Positions 37,673-47,370 of a DNA stretch of 64,000 nucleotides are shown piece after piece (positions within the stretch are counted from its first letter, which is position 1; the number at the start of each line of letters is the position of its first letter). The DNA lies in assembly GCA_016840285.1 (NCBI GenBank), contig JAEOSR010000051.1, positions 62,001 through 126,000 of the forward strand, in the 5' to 3' direction. The DNA is from Candidatus Hodarchaeota archaeon. GTDB taxonomy: Archaea; Asgardarchaeota; Heimdallarchaeia; Hodarchaeales; Hodarchaeaceae. The position numbers were made by a program, and so were the translations under genes. The notes beneath the pieces are model-generated. The model was not told the DNA's origin, ran no database searches, and worked only from the letters and a program-made list of their open reading frames with translations.

Positions 37673-38770
37673 TCAAGCACCTACTTCTGCCTTTTCTTTG
37701 GCTACAACTCCTCCAAATAATGTCCCTTCATAGGCCCCCTTCTTGAAAATATTAAGAGCTTTATCTGTTTTCTCTACGCACTTCATAACATCTGTTTCCA
37801 TTTCTAACATTGCACGAATCGCATCAACGTTTTCAGGGATAGGAATGGATTCCATGTGGACATCATAAATCATGTACAAATTATTGCGGCCATCAATGCT
37901 AAGAGTTTCCTCCCAAATGAATACTTCAGGCCTATCATATCTTGGCCGGCCTAAATCACGGAAATATTCCACTAATTGTGCTGAATCAAACAGTCCCTGT
38001 TTTCCTGGCTCAATTAATATTCGGGGAGTTCGCTTGAATAGATCGACCACTTCCTCCTTCGAGGGAGATGTGTCCAAATTTACCCTTAACATGTGAACAT
38101 GTGATAAAGTCCAACTACCTGCGATGGCTAAGGAATAAACCTTATCTTTTAGTTGAGGCATAACACTCAATAAATCTGGGCCATGGTGGCTGATTCCAAG
38201 AACTGGAGTAATAGCGTTAATAGGTCCTCGATTAGTGCGTGTTGGATCACCAGCTCTTCTCGCTAATGCTACAAACACATCGGAAATACCATATTCTTGA
38301 GCCACAGTCGCTACAATTCTTGTTAATGCTGTGGTATTACATGAGACTACACGCGTCATATCAACACCTAAATGACTCGCATAATTTCCAAAAGTGCTAA
38401 AGCTTCGATTAGTGAGAACATGATTTTCTCCGCCTTGTACCATTACTTTAACATCTGCAACACGATAAAGAGGGAGATTTTGTCGAGGAACTCCTGCAGG
38501 TGTACAATCAACAACTAAATCTACTTCTTTTACCATGTCCTCAAGATAACCAACGATTTCGTACCCTGCTTCTCGCATTTTTGGCTCGAAATCTGGAACA
38601 CTACAATAGATGGGATAATTTCGTTCTTTAGCAATCCGTAACCGCACATCAGAAATAATGTCAGCTACACCCACTAATCTCATATCTGACTGTGCAGCAA
38701 CGGCATCACATACACGTTTGCCGATAATACCATAGCCAACGACTCCAACCTTAGCTTTTGGCTTTGCCAT
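37673..38770 (-). CDS. gap: Glyceraldehyde-3-phosphate dehydrogenase, archaeal type II
   Basis: A 365-residue archaeal GAPDH. The nucleotide-binding motif is VGVVGYGIIGKRV (8-20), followed by DCTPAGVPRQN and VQGGENH. The catalytic cysteine is C144 in VVSCNTTALTR. RRAGDPTRTNRGPINAI and HHGPDLL are archaeal GAPDH signatures. It interconverts glyceraldehyde 3-phosphate and 1,3-bisphosphoglycerate with NAD(P), mostly for gluconeogenesis in archaea. The stop codon of the upstream winged-helix gene abuts its ATG, so the two are an operon. A T7 run downstream may terminate it. Confidence 0.97.
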   Translation of the reverse strand: MAKPKAKVGVVGYGIIGKRVCDAVAAQSDMRLVGVADIISDVRLRIAKERNYPIYCSVPDFEPKMREAGYEIVGYLEDMVKEVDLVVDCTPAGVPRQNLPLYRVADVKVMVQGGENHVLTNRSFSTFGNYASHLGVDMTRVVSCNTTALTRIVATVAQEYGISDVFVALARRAGDPTRTNRGPINAITPVLGISHHGPDLLSVMPQLKDKVYSLAIAGSWTLSHVHMLRVNLDTSPSKEEVVDLFKRTPRILIEPGKQGLFDSAQLVEYFRDLGRPRYDRPEVFIWEETLSIDGRNNLYMIYDVHMESIPIPENVDAIRAMLEMETDVMKCVEKTDKALNIFKKGAYEGTLFGGVVAKEKAEVGA

Positions 38771-39133
38771 TTATTGTTCCTCCTTTAACAATTCGTTGAG
38801 GACTTTATGACCATCTTCTGTTAAATAGAACATTCGTACAACAGATTGACCTGCAATTTCAATGTTGGTTTGACCAAGATAATCAAGAGCCTTTCTAACG
38901 ATGGCGACGTCATGTGCAATCAATTTTTTAGCTTCCAACCACCCTAAAGACAATAAGACTTTTTCAAGGGTCAATTCAGTCTTTTCTATAATTTTCTTAT
39001 AGGGGGCACCTCTTATCCCCGCTACAGAATGATGGCCTTTGAAAAATTCTTCTGGGTTATGTAGGGCAAGTATAATCTGCCGTTGATCTTCGTTTAAATC
39101 TTCAATCTTTGACATAACAATCAACTCATCCAT
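38771..39133 (-). CDS. Winged-helix DNA-binding protein, GAPDH operon
   Basis: A 120-residue winged-helix protein: APYKKIIEKTELTLEKVLLSLGWLEAKKLI (about 43-72) is the helix-turn-helix, and a wing-like strand pair follows (VRMFYLTEDGHKVL). It ends one base before the GAPDH ATG. It is a close paralogue of the protein at 39286-39591, with which it shares LSLGWLEA and the EIAGQ-VRMF segment. The pattern resembles the N-terminal winged helix of archaeal PheRS alpha chains. Context suggests regulation of the gap operon, but target sites are not identified. Confidence 0.8.
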   Translation of the reverse strand: MDELIVMSKIEDLNEDQRQIILALHNPEEFFKGHHSVAGIRGAPYKKIIEKTELTLEKVLLSLGWLEAKKLIAHDVAIVRKALDYLGQTNIEIAGQSVVRMFYLTEDGHKVLNELLKEEQ

Positions 39134-39285
39134 TTTCTTTATTAGAGAGTGACTTAATAGTAGTTTTATACCGTATTTCTTCTGAGAGAATATTCTCTCT
39201 AGTTTCTAATAAAGAATTCTCCTGTATTCGTAATATGGGTGTGCAAAAGGAGGAAAAAACGGAAAATAAAAAAGAATTTTTATTC

Positions 39286-39591
39286 TTAGAGGGCTTTTCC
39301 TTTTGGGGTTAGAGAGAACATGCGTACGATCTTTTGCCCCGCGATCTCCACATTAGATCTCCCATGATACTCCACTATCTGACGTCGGATAGCACATTCA
39401 TGCTGAACTAAGTCATTAGCTTCGAGCCATCCCAAGGAAAGCAAAGTTTTTTCTCGAGTTAGTCCTGAGGCATTCATGATTTCTTTATAGGGTAAACCTT
39501 TAACTCCATTTTCCTGATTATTGATGATATAATGAGAGGGGTTCTTTAGAACGCTGATAACGCGGTTTTGATCATCGTTCAATTCGTACAC
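39286..39591 (-). CDS. Winged-helix DNA-binding protein, paralogue
   Basis: A 101-residue winged-helix protein nearly colinear with the 120-residue protein downstream: LPYKEIMNASGLTREKTLL (helix-turn-helix), LSLGWLEANDLVQHE, NVEIAGQKIVRMFSLTPKG (wing). It lacks the last ten residues of its paralogue. The pair probably arose by tandem duplication. The intergenic 150 bp holds the probable promoter of the gap operon, with a TATA-like stretch near 39170. Confidence 0.75.
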   Translation of the reverse strand: MYELNDDQNRVISVLKNPSHYIINNQENGVKGLPYKEIMNASGLTREKTLLSLGWLEANDLVQHECAIRRQIVEYHGRSNVEIAGQKIVRMFSLTPKGKAL

Positions 39592-39826
39592 TTCGTGTTC
39601 ACCAAACCAACTGCATTTAAACGCATAAAATTCTTGGTATGAAAACCCATATGAATTATACAGGTCATTCTTTTTGACCTATAAAAAGAATTCTATTAAT
39701 TTATATTTGGGTTTTAAGCAGATTAGATCAATAAAAAAGAATGGTACGTTGTTTAAATACAGTAAGTTCAATCTTGTGAGTATCATAATTCTTCAGGGAG
39801 AATCGTTCGGTAAAACGTGAAGAATG

Positions 39827-41044
39827 CTAATAACTTAATGATAAATCATTCATTCGCTTTGCAGCTTCTTCTGGAAAGATATGAGACAACCTATGATCAT
39901 CGAGAATTTCTGCCCCACCAATCCTCTGCACTGGGATGATATCAATAAGCATATGTATGGGCGAAAACCCAATATGTTGTTGTCTAAAGAGGATATTCCT
40001 ATCAGGACGGATATGTAACTCGCCACCAAATTGATCGATAAAGTCACTCAGAACATGATTTGCATAGATCATTGCCTTTGCTAAAGAGACAATTTCTAAA
40101 GACCTTAATTCCCAAAGGGAAGAAACATGCCGTTTAGGGAGGAGTCGGAGGTGGCCATCTCTTTCAGGTGCATAAGCTGTAAAAACAATCCAATTTTCAT
40201 CCTCCCAGATAATTCTTTCTTTAATACGTAACCGCTGACCGAAAGGATCAACAGTTAATCCTTGAATGTGTTCACAACCTAAACAATAAGTTTCCTTGCC
40301 TTGAAATTGTTTATTTTTTTCAAAAGAGCGAAAGAAACTGTGATCCTTCCAACCATGACCACCATTCACATAAAGTAAAGTCTGGCTATGGAGATGAGGA
40401 ATACTGGCCCCAGCATTCGGACCAACGTTATAGAAATGAAAAATGGTCATAGTACTTTGTTTGTCTTTCAAGAGTGCCTGTTGGCTTGCTTTTATCGTAA
40501 GAATAATATTTTTTAAATAAAGTACCATTTTGTCAGTAGGTACGTCTTCAATGACTTGATAATGACTAGAGAAGATATGTAACAAAGGGATTCCTTTTGA
40601 GATCTTTTTATCAAGATGAAATGCATTTATTTTCGGAGGTAGCACACGAGCCATAGGAGTAAATAAGTTAATGATAGAAAAAACCTGTGTTGTACTAAGA
40701 TTTTCTAAAGATGGTTCCGTACTGAGTGGATCCTTGGTTAATGTTAAATCACGTGAAACTACAATAGACGGAAGCTCACCAGCAATCAACCGACAAAACG
40801 AATCCTCACCTTCCCCTAAATGATTGAAACTACCGAGGTCATTTTGACTAGTAAAATATTCATCAGGTCTATCCGCTCGAAGAGTACTGATATAGGAATA
40901 ATGTCCAATCTTTGTTCCAGAGTCATTAACTGTACGAAATGGATCCAATCTTACATCTGGAGAAAGGTCTAATTTCTGATAAATCCCCCAAAAACCTTCC
41001 GACACGAATATATCCTTCGTGAATTTCTTTAGATTTTTCTTCAT
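39827..41044 (-). CDS. GalT-like nucleotidyltransferase (HIT superfamily)
   Basis: A 405-residue protein of the galactose-1-phosphate uridylyltransferase type. The catalytic H-x-H-x-Q appears in NAGASIPHLHSQTLLY (about 210-225). A cysteine pair CLGC follows, then a second domain with GHLRLLPKRHVSSLWEL and GELHIRPDRN, as in the GalT duplicate HIT fold. Such enzymes transfer nucleotide monophosphates between sugar phosphates. Zinc ligands match GalT only in part, so the exact substrate is open. It ends with TAG and is transcribed away from the RtcB-like gene. Confidence 0.8.
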   Translation of the reverse strand: MKKNLKKFTKDIFVSEGFWGIYQKLDLSPDVRLDPFRTVNDSGTKIGHYSYISTLRADRPDEYFTSQNDLGSFNHLGEGEDSFCRLIAGELPSIVVSRDLTLTKDPLSTEPSLENLSTTQVFSIINLFTPMARVLPPKINAFHLDKKISKGIPLLHIFSSHYQVIEDVPTDKMVLYLKNIILTIKASQQALLKDKQSTMTIFHFYNVGPNAGASIPHLHSQTLLYVNGGHGWKDHSFFRSFEKNKQFQGKETYCLGCEHIQGLTVDPFGQRLRIKERIIWEDENWIVFTAYAPERDGHLRLLPKRHVSSLWELRSLEIVSLAKAMIYANHVLSDFIDQFGGELHIRPDRNILFRQQHIGFSPIHMLIDIIPVQRIGGAEILDDHRLSHIFPEEAAKRMNDLSLSY

Positions 41045-41414
41045 TTGGATAAAACCTTGATAAAGGCAATTGAAAGGTAATAGGGGACTTTACAGGGTTC
41101 TGTAAAAAGATTATCACCAAATACATTACTTTGATATAAATGTCTAGACCGAGATTGATTTCATCTTCAAGAGTGTTACGAAATATAATTGTTGAACCCT
41201 TATGAAATATGCTTTTTGTAGGTTATATTTGATTTTTGTCAGATCGAAATTCAATTTCATCCATAGAAGTCCTTCTATTAGCAAAGAATTAGTAAAAAAA
41301 AAATTCCATCTGAATGGTTTTTTATAGCATGATGTTTCAACGTGCATCAATTCTAGGATTAATCAATGTTCTCTTTCATAAAAAAATAATAGCTTATTTT
41401 GTTTTAAATCCTAG

Positions 41415-42662
41415 TTGTGTTGTGAAAAAATGGACGAAATACAAAAGATGAGTCGAGGTAAATTACTGACCAGAGCAAAGAAACTTATTTTCTCTACGGC
41501 TCTCGCAGACAGTGCTTCCCGACTCAGTCAATTGAATTTCCGCTATGGATTAGCAAAAATGCATCTTGCCCAGGAACACTTAGGGATGGATCCAACAGCA
41601 ACGTTTATTGCAGCACCAGATTGCACGATTACGAGAAATTTGCAACGCTGGCGAAATGGGATCGGATATGGAGGTAAAGTGACCTGGGGAGATGGGACCG
41701 AACCAATTATGTTTGTTGACACCATGCCCAATGCATGCGGGATGCTGGTGGGTTCATTAGAAGAAATTCCCGATCCGATTGAATTAATTCAAAAAGTCCA
41801 TGAAATGAATGCACAGAGTGGAGAAATGCGGATAGAAGGAGTGCCTATTCACTGGAATTTTGGGAGTGGAAATCATTTTATCAACATCTTTGAGGTCTAT
41901 CCTAATCCAGCAGTCAGTGATTCAGCGGATCTTCCTCGTTATTCATTTATTACCCATAGTTCTCCAGCTGAATTGAAATCAGATAATAATCCACGAGAAT
42001 TAGGATTATATTACCATTTATCCGAAAATTTACAACATATGGCTCAAACATTTGAAACACCTTTTGGAAATATCCACTATTTAGTAGACAAAGATGCCTA
42101 TAAATTCATGGAGTTCTTTCAATGGGCTGATAGAATTGGAGCAGAACGTCGTACGATGGCTGCGAAATTATTATTTGGCGACTTTGATACAATATCCAAT
42201 ACAACACATCAGGGAATAGTGCACATGAATGAGGTAGCTTTAGGGACTCATGTGTTTACGAATGGAACCGAATTGTTTCCATTAACATTACGAGCCGATT
42301 TACCTTGTTATCTCATGAAAGGTTTTCCAAATTTCAACGAAGAAGCCATAGAAACATTGAATTTTGCTGAACGGATGAGAACATTCGGGCTAGAAGAGAG
42401 AATTAGTAATGCCAATATTTTGCCTCACGGCGGTGGATATACATTTCCTCATATTGTAGCGGTCCCAGAAATCTTTGAGACTGTAGAGAAACGTAGATAT
42501 TTCTCTGTAGAACTCGGAACTGGAATTGGAACAAAGATCTTTGAAACACCTCGTGAATTACAGTTTGTATATCGGGGAAGACAAGTTCTAATCCAAACTA
42601 TTGATCTTGGATTGGGCGAAACAGTTGCACGAATGGTTCCCCGCTTTGCTCTGAAAGTGTGA
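41415..42662 (+). CDS. Uncharacterised protein with RtcB-like motifs
   Basis: A 415-residue protein I cannot name securely. Several segments parallel RtcB RNA ligase in order: VDTMPNACGMLVG (like the D-x-x-CG metal site), FGSGNHFINIFEV (like the GTGNHF motif), YSFITHSSPAEL (like the IHSGSRG region), FFQWADRIGAERRTMA (like the MNxANR helix) and ILPHGGGYTFPH (like the SxPHGAGR loop). It has no membrane segment. If the match is real, it would be a divergent RtcB homologue with altered guanylylation residues. A TATA-like site lies about 15-20 bp upstream. The intergenic 41045-41414 shows no other gene. Confidence 0.55.
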   Translation: MCCEKMDEIQKMSRGKLLTRAKKLIFSTALADSASRLSQLNFRYGLAKMHLAQEHLGMDPTATFIAAPDCTITRNLQRWRNGIGYGGKVTWGDGTEPIMFVDTMPNACGMLVGSLEEIPDPIELIQKVHEMNAQSGEMRIEGVPIHWNFGSGNHFINIFEVYPNPAVSDSADLPRYSFITHSSPAELKSDNNPRELGLYYHLSENLQHMAQTFETPFGNIHYLVDKDAYKFMEFFQWADRIGAERRTMAAKLLFGDFDTISNTTHQGIVHMNEVALGTHVFTNGTELFPLTLRADLPCYLMKGFPNFNEEAIETLNFAERMRTFGLEERISNANILPHGGGYTFPHIVAVPEIFETVEKRRYFSVELGTGIGTKIFETPRELQFVYRGRQVLIQTIDLGLGETVARMVPRFALKV

Positions 42663-42668
42663 TTATCT

Positions 42669-44333
42669 TCAAATAGTAGTATTCCTTGCAAACCAGATAT
42701 CCACTCTTCCATCAACAACTTTTATTAATCTAAAAGTCGTGTTAACCTGCTGTTCAAGGCCCTCATGACGCCAATATTGATAATGAGGGGTAACAAGGTA
42801 ATTACACTCAGGGGAATATCTTGGTAGATATAACCATCCAGTTGATTCTTCAGGATCTTTATAGTGAGCCATGGATATATTTTTGTGAAGATACGTCCAC
42901 CCACCTGTGTAAAACCATTGAGAAAAGACTATTACCCCAGTAGAATTCTCTTGATCTCCTACCCATTCTAAAGCAGTATTTACATCATGAAAAAACGCCC
43001 AATCTACGGTACCACTACTTCTAATACTTTCATTCACAGCAAATAAACTCGCAAGGGCAAAAATTCCAAGTTGGATAAGAGCAAGGTCTTCCCGTTTGGG
43101 TTTACGAATGAAATTGAATCTTGGGAGCAAGTCTGTATGGATGTATTGATAGAAATCCCTGATGATTAAATAATATTCCTTCATTGTTACTGCAAATAGC
43201 ATCATAAGTAGGGGGAGGAGAGAGAAGATGAAACGTTCTTCTTTGTGTTCAACTGTAGATAAGACTATTAATGACATCAAACTCCAAATGAGGAGCTCTA
43301 AGGTCGTAAAGAACCATTCATCATGCATTTTGCCTGAAAATTTATGGAGAACAGTTTGAATCCTGAAGATTAACATACCAACTAGAAGCACAGCGTTAAC
43401 TGCGTAAAAAGGACGAGTTAAAATCTTTTTAAAATAGTAATCAAAAGGTTGTACTCCGAATATGGAACTTTTTCCCTCCACAATATTAAATTGATACCAA
43501 TTGAACGGAGACGCTAAAAAAGTTCCAAAAAAATGTAGGTCAGTCAAACCTTGGATGAAAAACATTACTCCAAAACCAAAACCAATGAAAAAATATTGAA
43601 AGACCATTTTTAGATTGTTTTGATGGCGGAGAAGAAAGAAAGGGGCAAAAAAGACAATTGAATCCATTCGAAGGGCACAAGCAAGCCCAAGTAAAACACC
43701 AGCTAAAAATTCTGAGATGCTAATTTTCAAGCGGGAATAAGTATCCTTTCTGTTCGTAGTCCGTAAGTGAAAATATAATGCACCAAATATAATGGGAGTA
43801 ACAAAGGAGTTAGTGAGCGTTCGGATTCCCAGAAAAGGAAACTGAAACCAAAATGTAATGAGAAAGGCAATAAATAAGGAATATACATGAGGACGTTTCT
43901 GAGGAGGCAGGAATTCTTTTGAGAAAAAGTAAATGACAGGAATCAGTAGGGTACAATAGGTAGCACTGAAAATTCTTACGACCATCAAAGTGCCATTAAT
44001 CTGATAGGGAATGCCCAGGGCGTCACACAATTCAAAAATATAATAATAAAGCAAAGGGAAGAGATAAGAGCGAGCAGCACCGTTTTCGTCAGGATTACTA
44101 GGAACTCTGAACTCCCAAGGGATGTGACCATAACCATATTTCATATCATGAGCAATCTCAAGAGACTGATATATTTCGTCAGGATGAACCATCCCTCCAG
44201 AGTTTATAGCCAAAAAAACACGAATAATCCATCCAAGAATGATTAAAATGGTTAAACTGACAAACTCTGAATGTTGCCGAATCCATTCTTCAAAAGATTG
44301 CCATCGGGGTTCCATTTGGGAGAATATTTCCAT
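42669..44333 (-). CDS. GT22-family mannosyltransferase (Alg9/PIG-B type)
   Basis: A 554-residue multi-pass membrane enzyme with about ten hydrophobic helices. The first extracytoplasmic loop has HPDE (50-53), the family's catalytic acidic motif, followed by AARSYLFPLLYY, matching the RSYxxP signature. The later HKEERFIFSLLPLL is the second diagnostic motif of eukaryotic Alg9, Alg12 and PIG-B enzymes. They use dolichyl-phosphate mannose to extend lipid-linked glycans. In archaea this suggests surface glycan or glycolipid assembly. It converges with the RtcB-like gene, the two stop codons lying 7 bp apart. The 44334-44752 stretch upstream shows nothing clear. Confidence 0.88.
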   Translation of the reverse strand: MEIFSQMEPRWQSFEEWIRQHSEFVSLTILIILGWIIRVFLAINSGGMVHPDEIYQSLEIAHDMKYGYGHIPWEFRVPSNPDENGAARSYLFPLLYYYIFELCDALGIPYQINGTLMVVRIFSATYCTLLIPVIYFFSKEFLPPQKRPHVYSLFIAFLITFWFQFPFLGIRTLTNSFVTPIIFGALYFHLRTTNRKDTYSRLKISISEFLAGVLLGLACALRMDSIVFFAPFFLLRHQNNLKMVFQYFFIGFGFGVMFFIQGLTDLHFFGTFLASPFNWYQFNIVEGKSSIFGVQPFDYYFKKILTRPFYAVNAVLLVGMLIFRIQTVLHKFSGKMHDEWFFTTLELLIWSLMSLIVLSTVEHKEERFIFSLLPLLMMLFAVTMKEYYLIIRDFYQYIHTDLLPRFNFIRKPKREDLALIQLGIFALASLFAVNESIRSSGTVDWAFFHDVNTALEWVGDQENSTGVIVFSQWFYTGGWTYLHKNISMAHYKDPEESTGWLYLPRYSPECNYLVTPHYQYWRHEGLEQQVNTTFRLIKVVDGRVDIWFARNTTI

Positions 44334-44752
44334 GTCTTTCTTTTCCCACAGTATTTTTGGATTGTTGGTGGATTATCTGAAATAAATATTAAGATATTTC
44401 TCTACCGATAATTATTAGGCTGTGAATATCTTCAATTCAATCATTGTGTCATAGATTTTCGTTGTTCAAGTAATTTCAAGGAAGTAAGAAATCAAAATGC
44501 ACTTTATCAAGGAATTTACCAGTCTGTTGAATCAGAAAAATAGATAAAACCTGAAACCAAAAGTTTAAACAAATATGATAAAAGATTACTTTTAAGTAAC
44601 ATCCCAATATCTAATAAATTAATCAATTAAAGTATCAGGTTATTGTGAGTGTTCTTTAAATCACCCTTAAAGGCATGAATTCAATTAAAAAAACTGATAC
44701 TGTTACGATCAGAAATTAATCTACGAAACAAACCTAATGGAGCTATATTGAA

Positions 44753-45964
44753 ATGGGATTACTCAAAGTTTTAATGAAATCAATTGTCTTCAGTACTCGT
44801 TCTAGAAGACGTTTTTTTCCTTTCGTGATTGTGTTCGGGATCCTTAGCCTAGCGACGATTATTTTGTTGTATAATTTTGATAATTTTTCACGAGAAGGAT
44901 TATTAGTACACCGTGGTGTAGGGGTTGAAGTAAGTACTTTAGGAAACGTAGATTATAGTGCTGCTCAACAAACAATTGGAACAAACATTCCAGGAGCCGA
45001 GGCAATAATCTATTATAGATATGTGGATTTTGGAGCTGATTTACGGATCTGTAGTATTAATACAAGATACAAATGGGCATTTTCTGAGATAAAACCCAAT
45101 GATCTAGTTTCTGGGAGATTTCCTTCAAATGATATGGAAGCACTAGTTTCTGATGAATTATTACTAACCTTATATGATGAAGAGGGTACTCCTCCTGTAA
45201 AAATATATACAAAACCTGTTACAGGTTCGAGATTTAAGCTAGGACAAAGTAATGAATCTACTTTCGAATTAAAAGTTTCTGGTATCTATGATAGACCTAG
45301 TTCCCCTTCAAAGCTTGCTTCTGGCCGAGAGTGGATCTTTATTCCAGAAGCGTCCTTTGAAACACTAGTTGGTGGAGAAAATCTTGGTTATAATGATAAT
45401 CAAATTTACATTCATTCCGTTTCAATAATAGCTAGCGGTGATGTCTTTTCGGGGGCATCATATAATAATGTTGATAGTATTGCAGCAAGTCTTAATCTTG
45501 GAAATGAATATGATAGTCCTGTTTATACTTCAAAGACAGATAAAGATGCACAAAGGAATATGTTTGTTCTCTCATTACTCTTCGGGATATTCGGAACGTT
45601 TATGGTGAGTACATTATATTCGTATTTAATAACTCGGTTCCGTAGGCGTGAGGTGGCAGTACTCAAAGCAATGGGCTATAGTTCTTGGCACGTGCGAATT
45701 GTTGTCTTATCTGAAATCCTAGTAGTAGCCCTTACAGGATATTTCATCGGATTAGCTGTAATTCAGGGATATCTGTGGTTTTCTAGTCCAGGGACATATT
45801 TTTTTCAGTTTGTTACCATTTCATTTAATTTTCCTTTTATCATTCCGTCCATAACGGTAGTTCTATCCTTCCTTGCCGTGGTAATCTCTTGTTTTCCTGG
45901 ATTCTTCCTTATAACGTTCAGAATTTTAGCAGTGCGGCCCATTGAGATTTTTAGACAGAAATGA
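44753..45964 (+). CDS. FtsX-like ABC transporter permease
   Basis: A 403-residue MacB/LolC-type permease. One helix near the N-terminus (about 23-43, FVIVFGILSLATIILLY) precedes a large extracytoplasmic domain (about 50-265). Three helices follow (about 270-295, 320-345, 360-385), with the family motif REVAVLKAMGYSSWHVRIVV. The C-terminal ILAVRPIEIFR matches the usual end. It pairs with the ATPase starting 10 bp after its stop. Such transporters move lipoproteins, peptides or drugs, or act as mechanical switches. The substrate is unknown. Confidence 0.9.
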   Translation: MGLLKVLMKSIVFSTRSRRRFFPFVIVFGILSLATIILLYNFDNFSREGLLVHRGVGVEVSTLGNVDYSAAQQTIGTNIPGAEAIIYYRYVDFGADLRICSINTRYKWAFSEIKPNDLVSGRFPSNDMEALVSDELLLTLYDEEGTPPVKIYTKPVTGSRFKLGQSNESTFELKVSGIYDRPSSPSKLASGREWIFIPEASFETLVGGENLGYNDNQIYIHSVSIIASGDVFSGASYNNVDSIAASLNLGNEYDSPVYTSKTDKDAQRNMFVLSLLFGIFGTFMVSTLYSYLITRFRRREVAVLKAMGYSSWHVRIVVLSEILVVALTGYFIGLAVIQGYLWFSSPGTYFFQFVTISFNFPFIIPSITVVLSFLAVVISCFPGFFLITFRILAVRPIEIFRQK

Positions 45965-45974
45965 GGTGTGAAAG

Positions 45975-46652
45975 ATGAGTAATAGAACATTAATTGAAGC
46001 TAAAAACCTTACCAAGGAGTACGTCCGAGGAAAAAGGGAGGTTGTCATCGCTGTAAATGATGTTGACATCCAAATTCCCAAGGGTAAAATGGTTATGTGC
46101 ACAGGACCATCAGGATCAGGGAAATCAACCCTCTTAAATATTCTATCAGGATTGGATAAACCCAGTTCAGGAAAAGTGCTTTATGAGGACGAAAATATCG
46201 CCGATTGGGATGAAGAGAAATTAGCAAAGTTTCGAAGAGGGAATGTTGGATTCATATTTCAGAATTGGGAACTAATTCCCATAATGACTGCCCTGGAGAA
46301 TATTGAATCGCCTCTTTATCCTCTAAAAGTTAAAGGGAGAGAAATGAGGACACGTTCAATATCCTTACTCAAACAAGTGGGTCTCTGGGACAAAGCAGAC
46401 AACTATCCAGACGAATTGAGCGGAGGAGAGCAACAGCGAATAGGCATTGCGCGAGCCTTAGTAGGGAAACCACGAATAATTTTTGCAGATGAACCTACAG
46501 GAAATCTCGATGAGGATAATGCTGCCTCAATCATGAGACTCCTCAAGAGCTTCACGAAACGAGATACAGCAGTCTTAGTGGTGACCCATAACGAAGATCT
46601 CAAAAAATATGCTGATATGAGTCATAAAATGTCATCAGGACGATTTGTTTAG
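45975..46652 (+). CDS. ABC transporter ATPase, LolD/MacB type
   Basis: A 225-residue ATP-binding subunit. Walker [10 protein letters not shown] (about 43-51), Q-loop IFQNWELIP, signature LSGGEQQR (about 143-150), Walker [14 protein letters not shown] and the switch histidine in VVTHNEDL are all present. The Leu-Asp after the Walker B is typical of the LolD/MacB subfamily. It energises the FtsX-like permease encoded just upstream. It ends with TAG followed by a T9 run at 46655-46663. Confidence 0.96.
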   Translation: MSNRTLIEAKNLTKEYVRGKREVVIAVNDVDIQIPKGKMVMCTGPSGSGKSTLLNILSGLDKPSSGKVLYEDENIADWDEEKLAKFRRGNVGFIFQNWELIPIMTALENIESPLYPLKVKGREMRTRSISLLKQVGLWDKADNYPDELSGGEQQRIGIARALVGKPRIIFADEPTGNLDEDNAASIMRLLKSFTKRDTAVLVVTHNEDLKKYADMSHKMSSGRFV

Positions 46653-46654
46653 TC

Positions 46655-46663
46655 TTTTTTTTT
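46655..46663 (+). terminator. Oligo-T terminator of the ABC transporter operon
   Basis: T9 begins two bases after the TAG stop of the ABC ATPase and is followed by more T-rich DNA. It lies between converging genes and fits an archaeal terminator. Confidence 0.5.
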
Positions 46664-46688
46664 CCTTCTTATTTTCTAAAATCAGGTC

Positions 46689-47306
46689 CTAGACAGTAGT
46701 TATAATCACCAGAAGCACTTTCTTCAAGAGCTGAACCAGCTCATCATCAGTGGAAAATAGTGGGGTGATAAACAAATGACGGTGTACAAACGCTTCTAAG
46801 GTATTAAAGACCGTTAATAATATATCGATAAAGGAATTTCTCGGCATAATCTTGAAAAAATCATTGGTTTCTTGGATCTCTTTCGCAATATTCTCAAATA
46901 ATTGATTGATGTTGTTACCATAATCTTTGAAAAGTTCTTTATTGGATAGGATCGCCTGATTGACAGCAATATGATACTGATAGTTCTCACGATGAACTCT
47001 TAGATGTTTTCGGATAATATGCTCAAGCATTTCTGGCAAATTGTTTTCATTCATAACATCAAAGTCATCAATATCAAAAATCTTGTCTGAAGTATGTGCC
47101 AGAGTCCCTTTCATAATAGAAGATTTACCCTCAGGAAAATATCGGTAGATAGTACCAATACTAATGTTTGAAACCTCTGCAATCAGATTAGTCGTGATTT
47201 TATCGTACCCTTTCTCATTTAGAAGGTTATAAAAAGTAGTATAGATTGAATTGATTTTTTCCTGCTTATTGCGAGAAAATTTCTTCTGTTTCTCCATGCC
47301 AAACAC
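46689..47306 (-). CDS. TetR/AcrR-family transcriptional regulator
   Basis: A 205-residue TetR regulator. The N-terminal helix-turn-helix is KITTNLIAEVSNISIGTIYRYFP (about 37-59), with the usual T-x-Y-R/YF end. The all-helical ligand domain (about 70-205) has no recognisable ligand motif. The neighbouring ABC operon converges with it, and the DUF998-like membrane protein gene starts 65 bp upstream in the other direction, so it may control either one. It ends with TAG. Confidence 0.88.
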   Translation of the reverse strand: MFGMEKQKKFSRNKQEKINSIYTTFYNLLNEKGYDKITTNLIAEVSNISIGTIYRYFPEGKSSIMKGTLAHTSDKIFDIDDFDVMNENNLPEMLEHIIRKHLRVHRENYQYHIAVNQAILSNKELFKDYGNNINQLFENIAKEIQETNDFFKIMPRNSFIDILLTVFNTLEAFVHRHLFITPLFSTDDELVQLLKKVLLVIITTV

Positions 47307-47370
47307 AACTGTATTGCCTCAATTACTAACTATTTATATGAGTAATGCTCAGTTATTTGTGTGAAAGAGC

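Noticed and set aside
41144..41350. 68-codon ORF on the minus strand in the gap before the RtcB-like gene
   Set aside because: Unusual composition, no ribosome site, no recognisable fold; treated as chance in AT-rich DNA.
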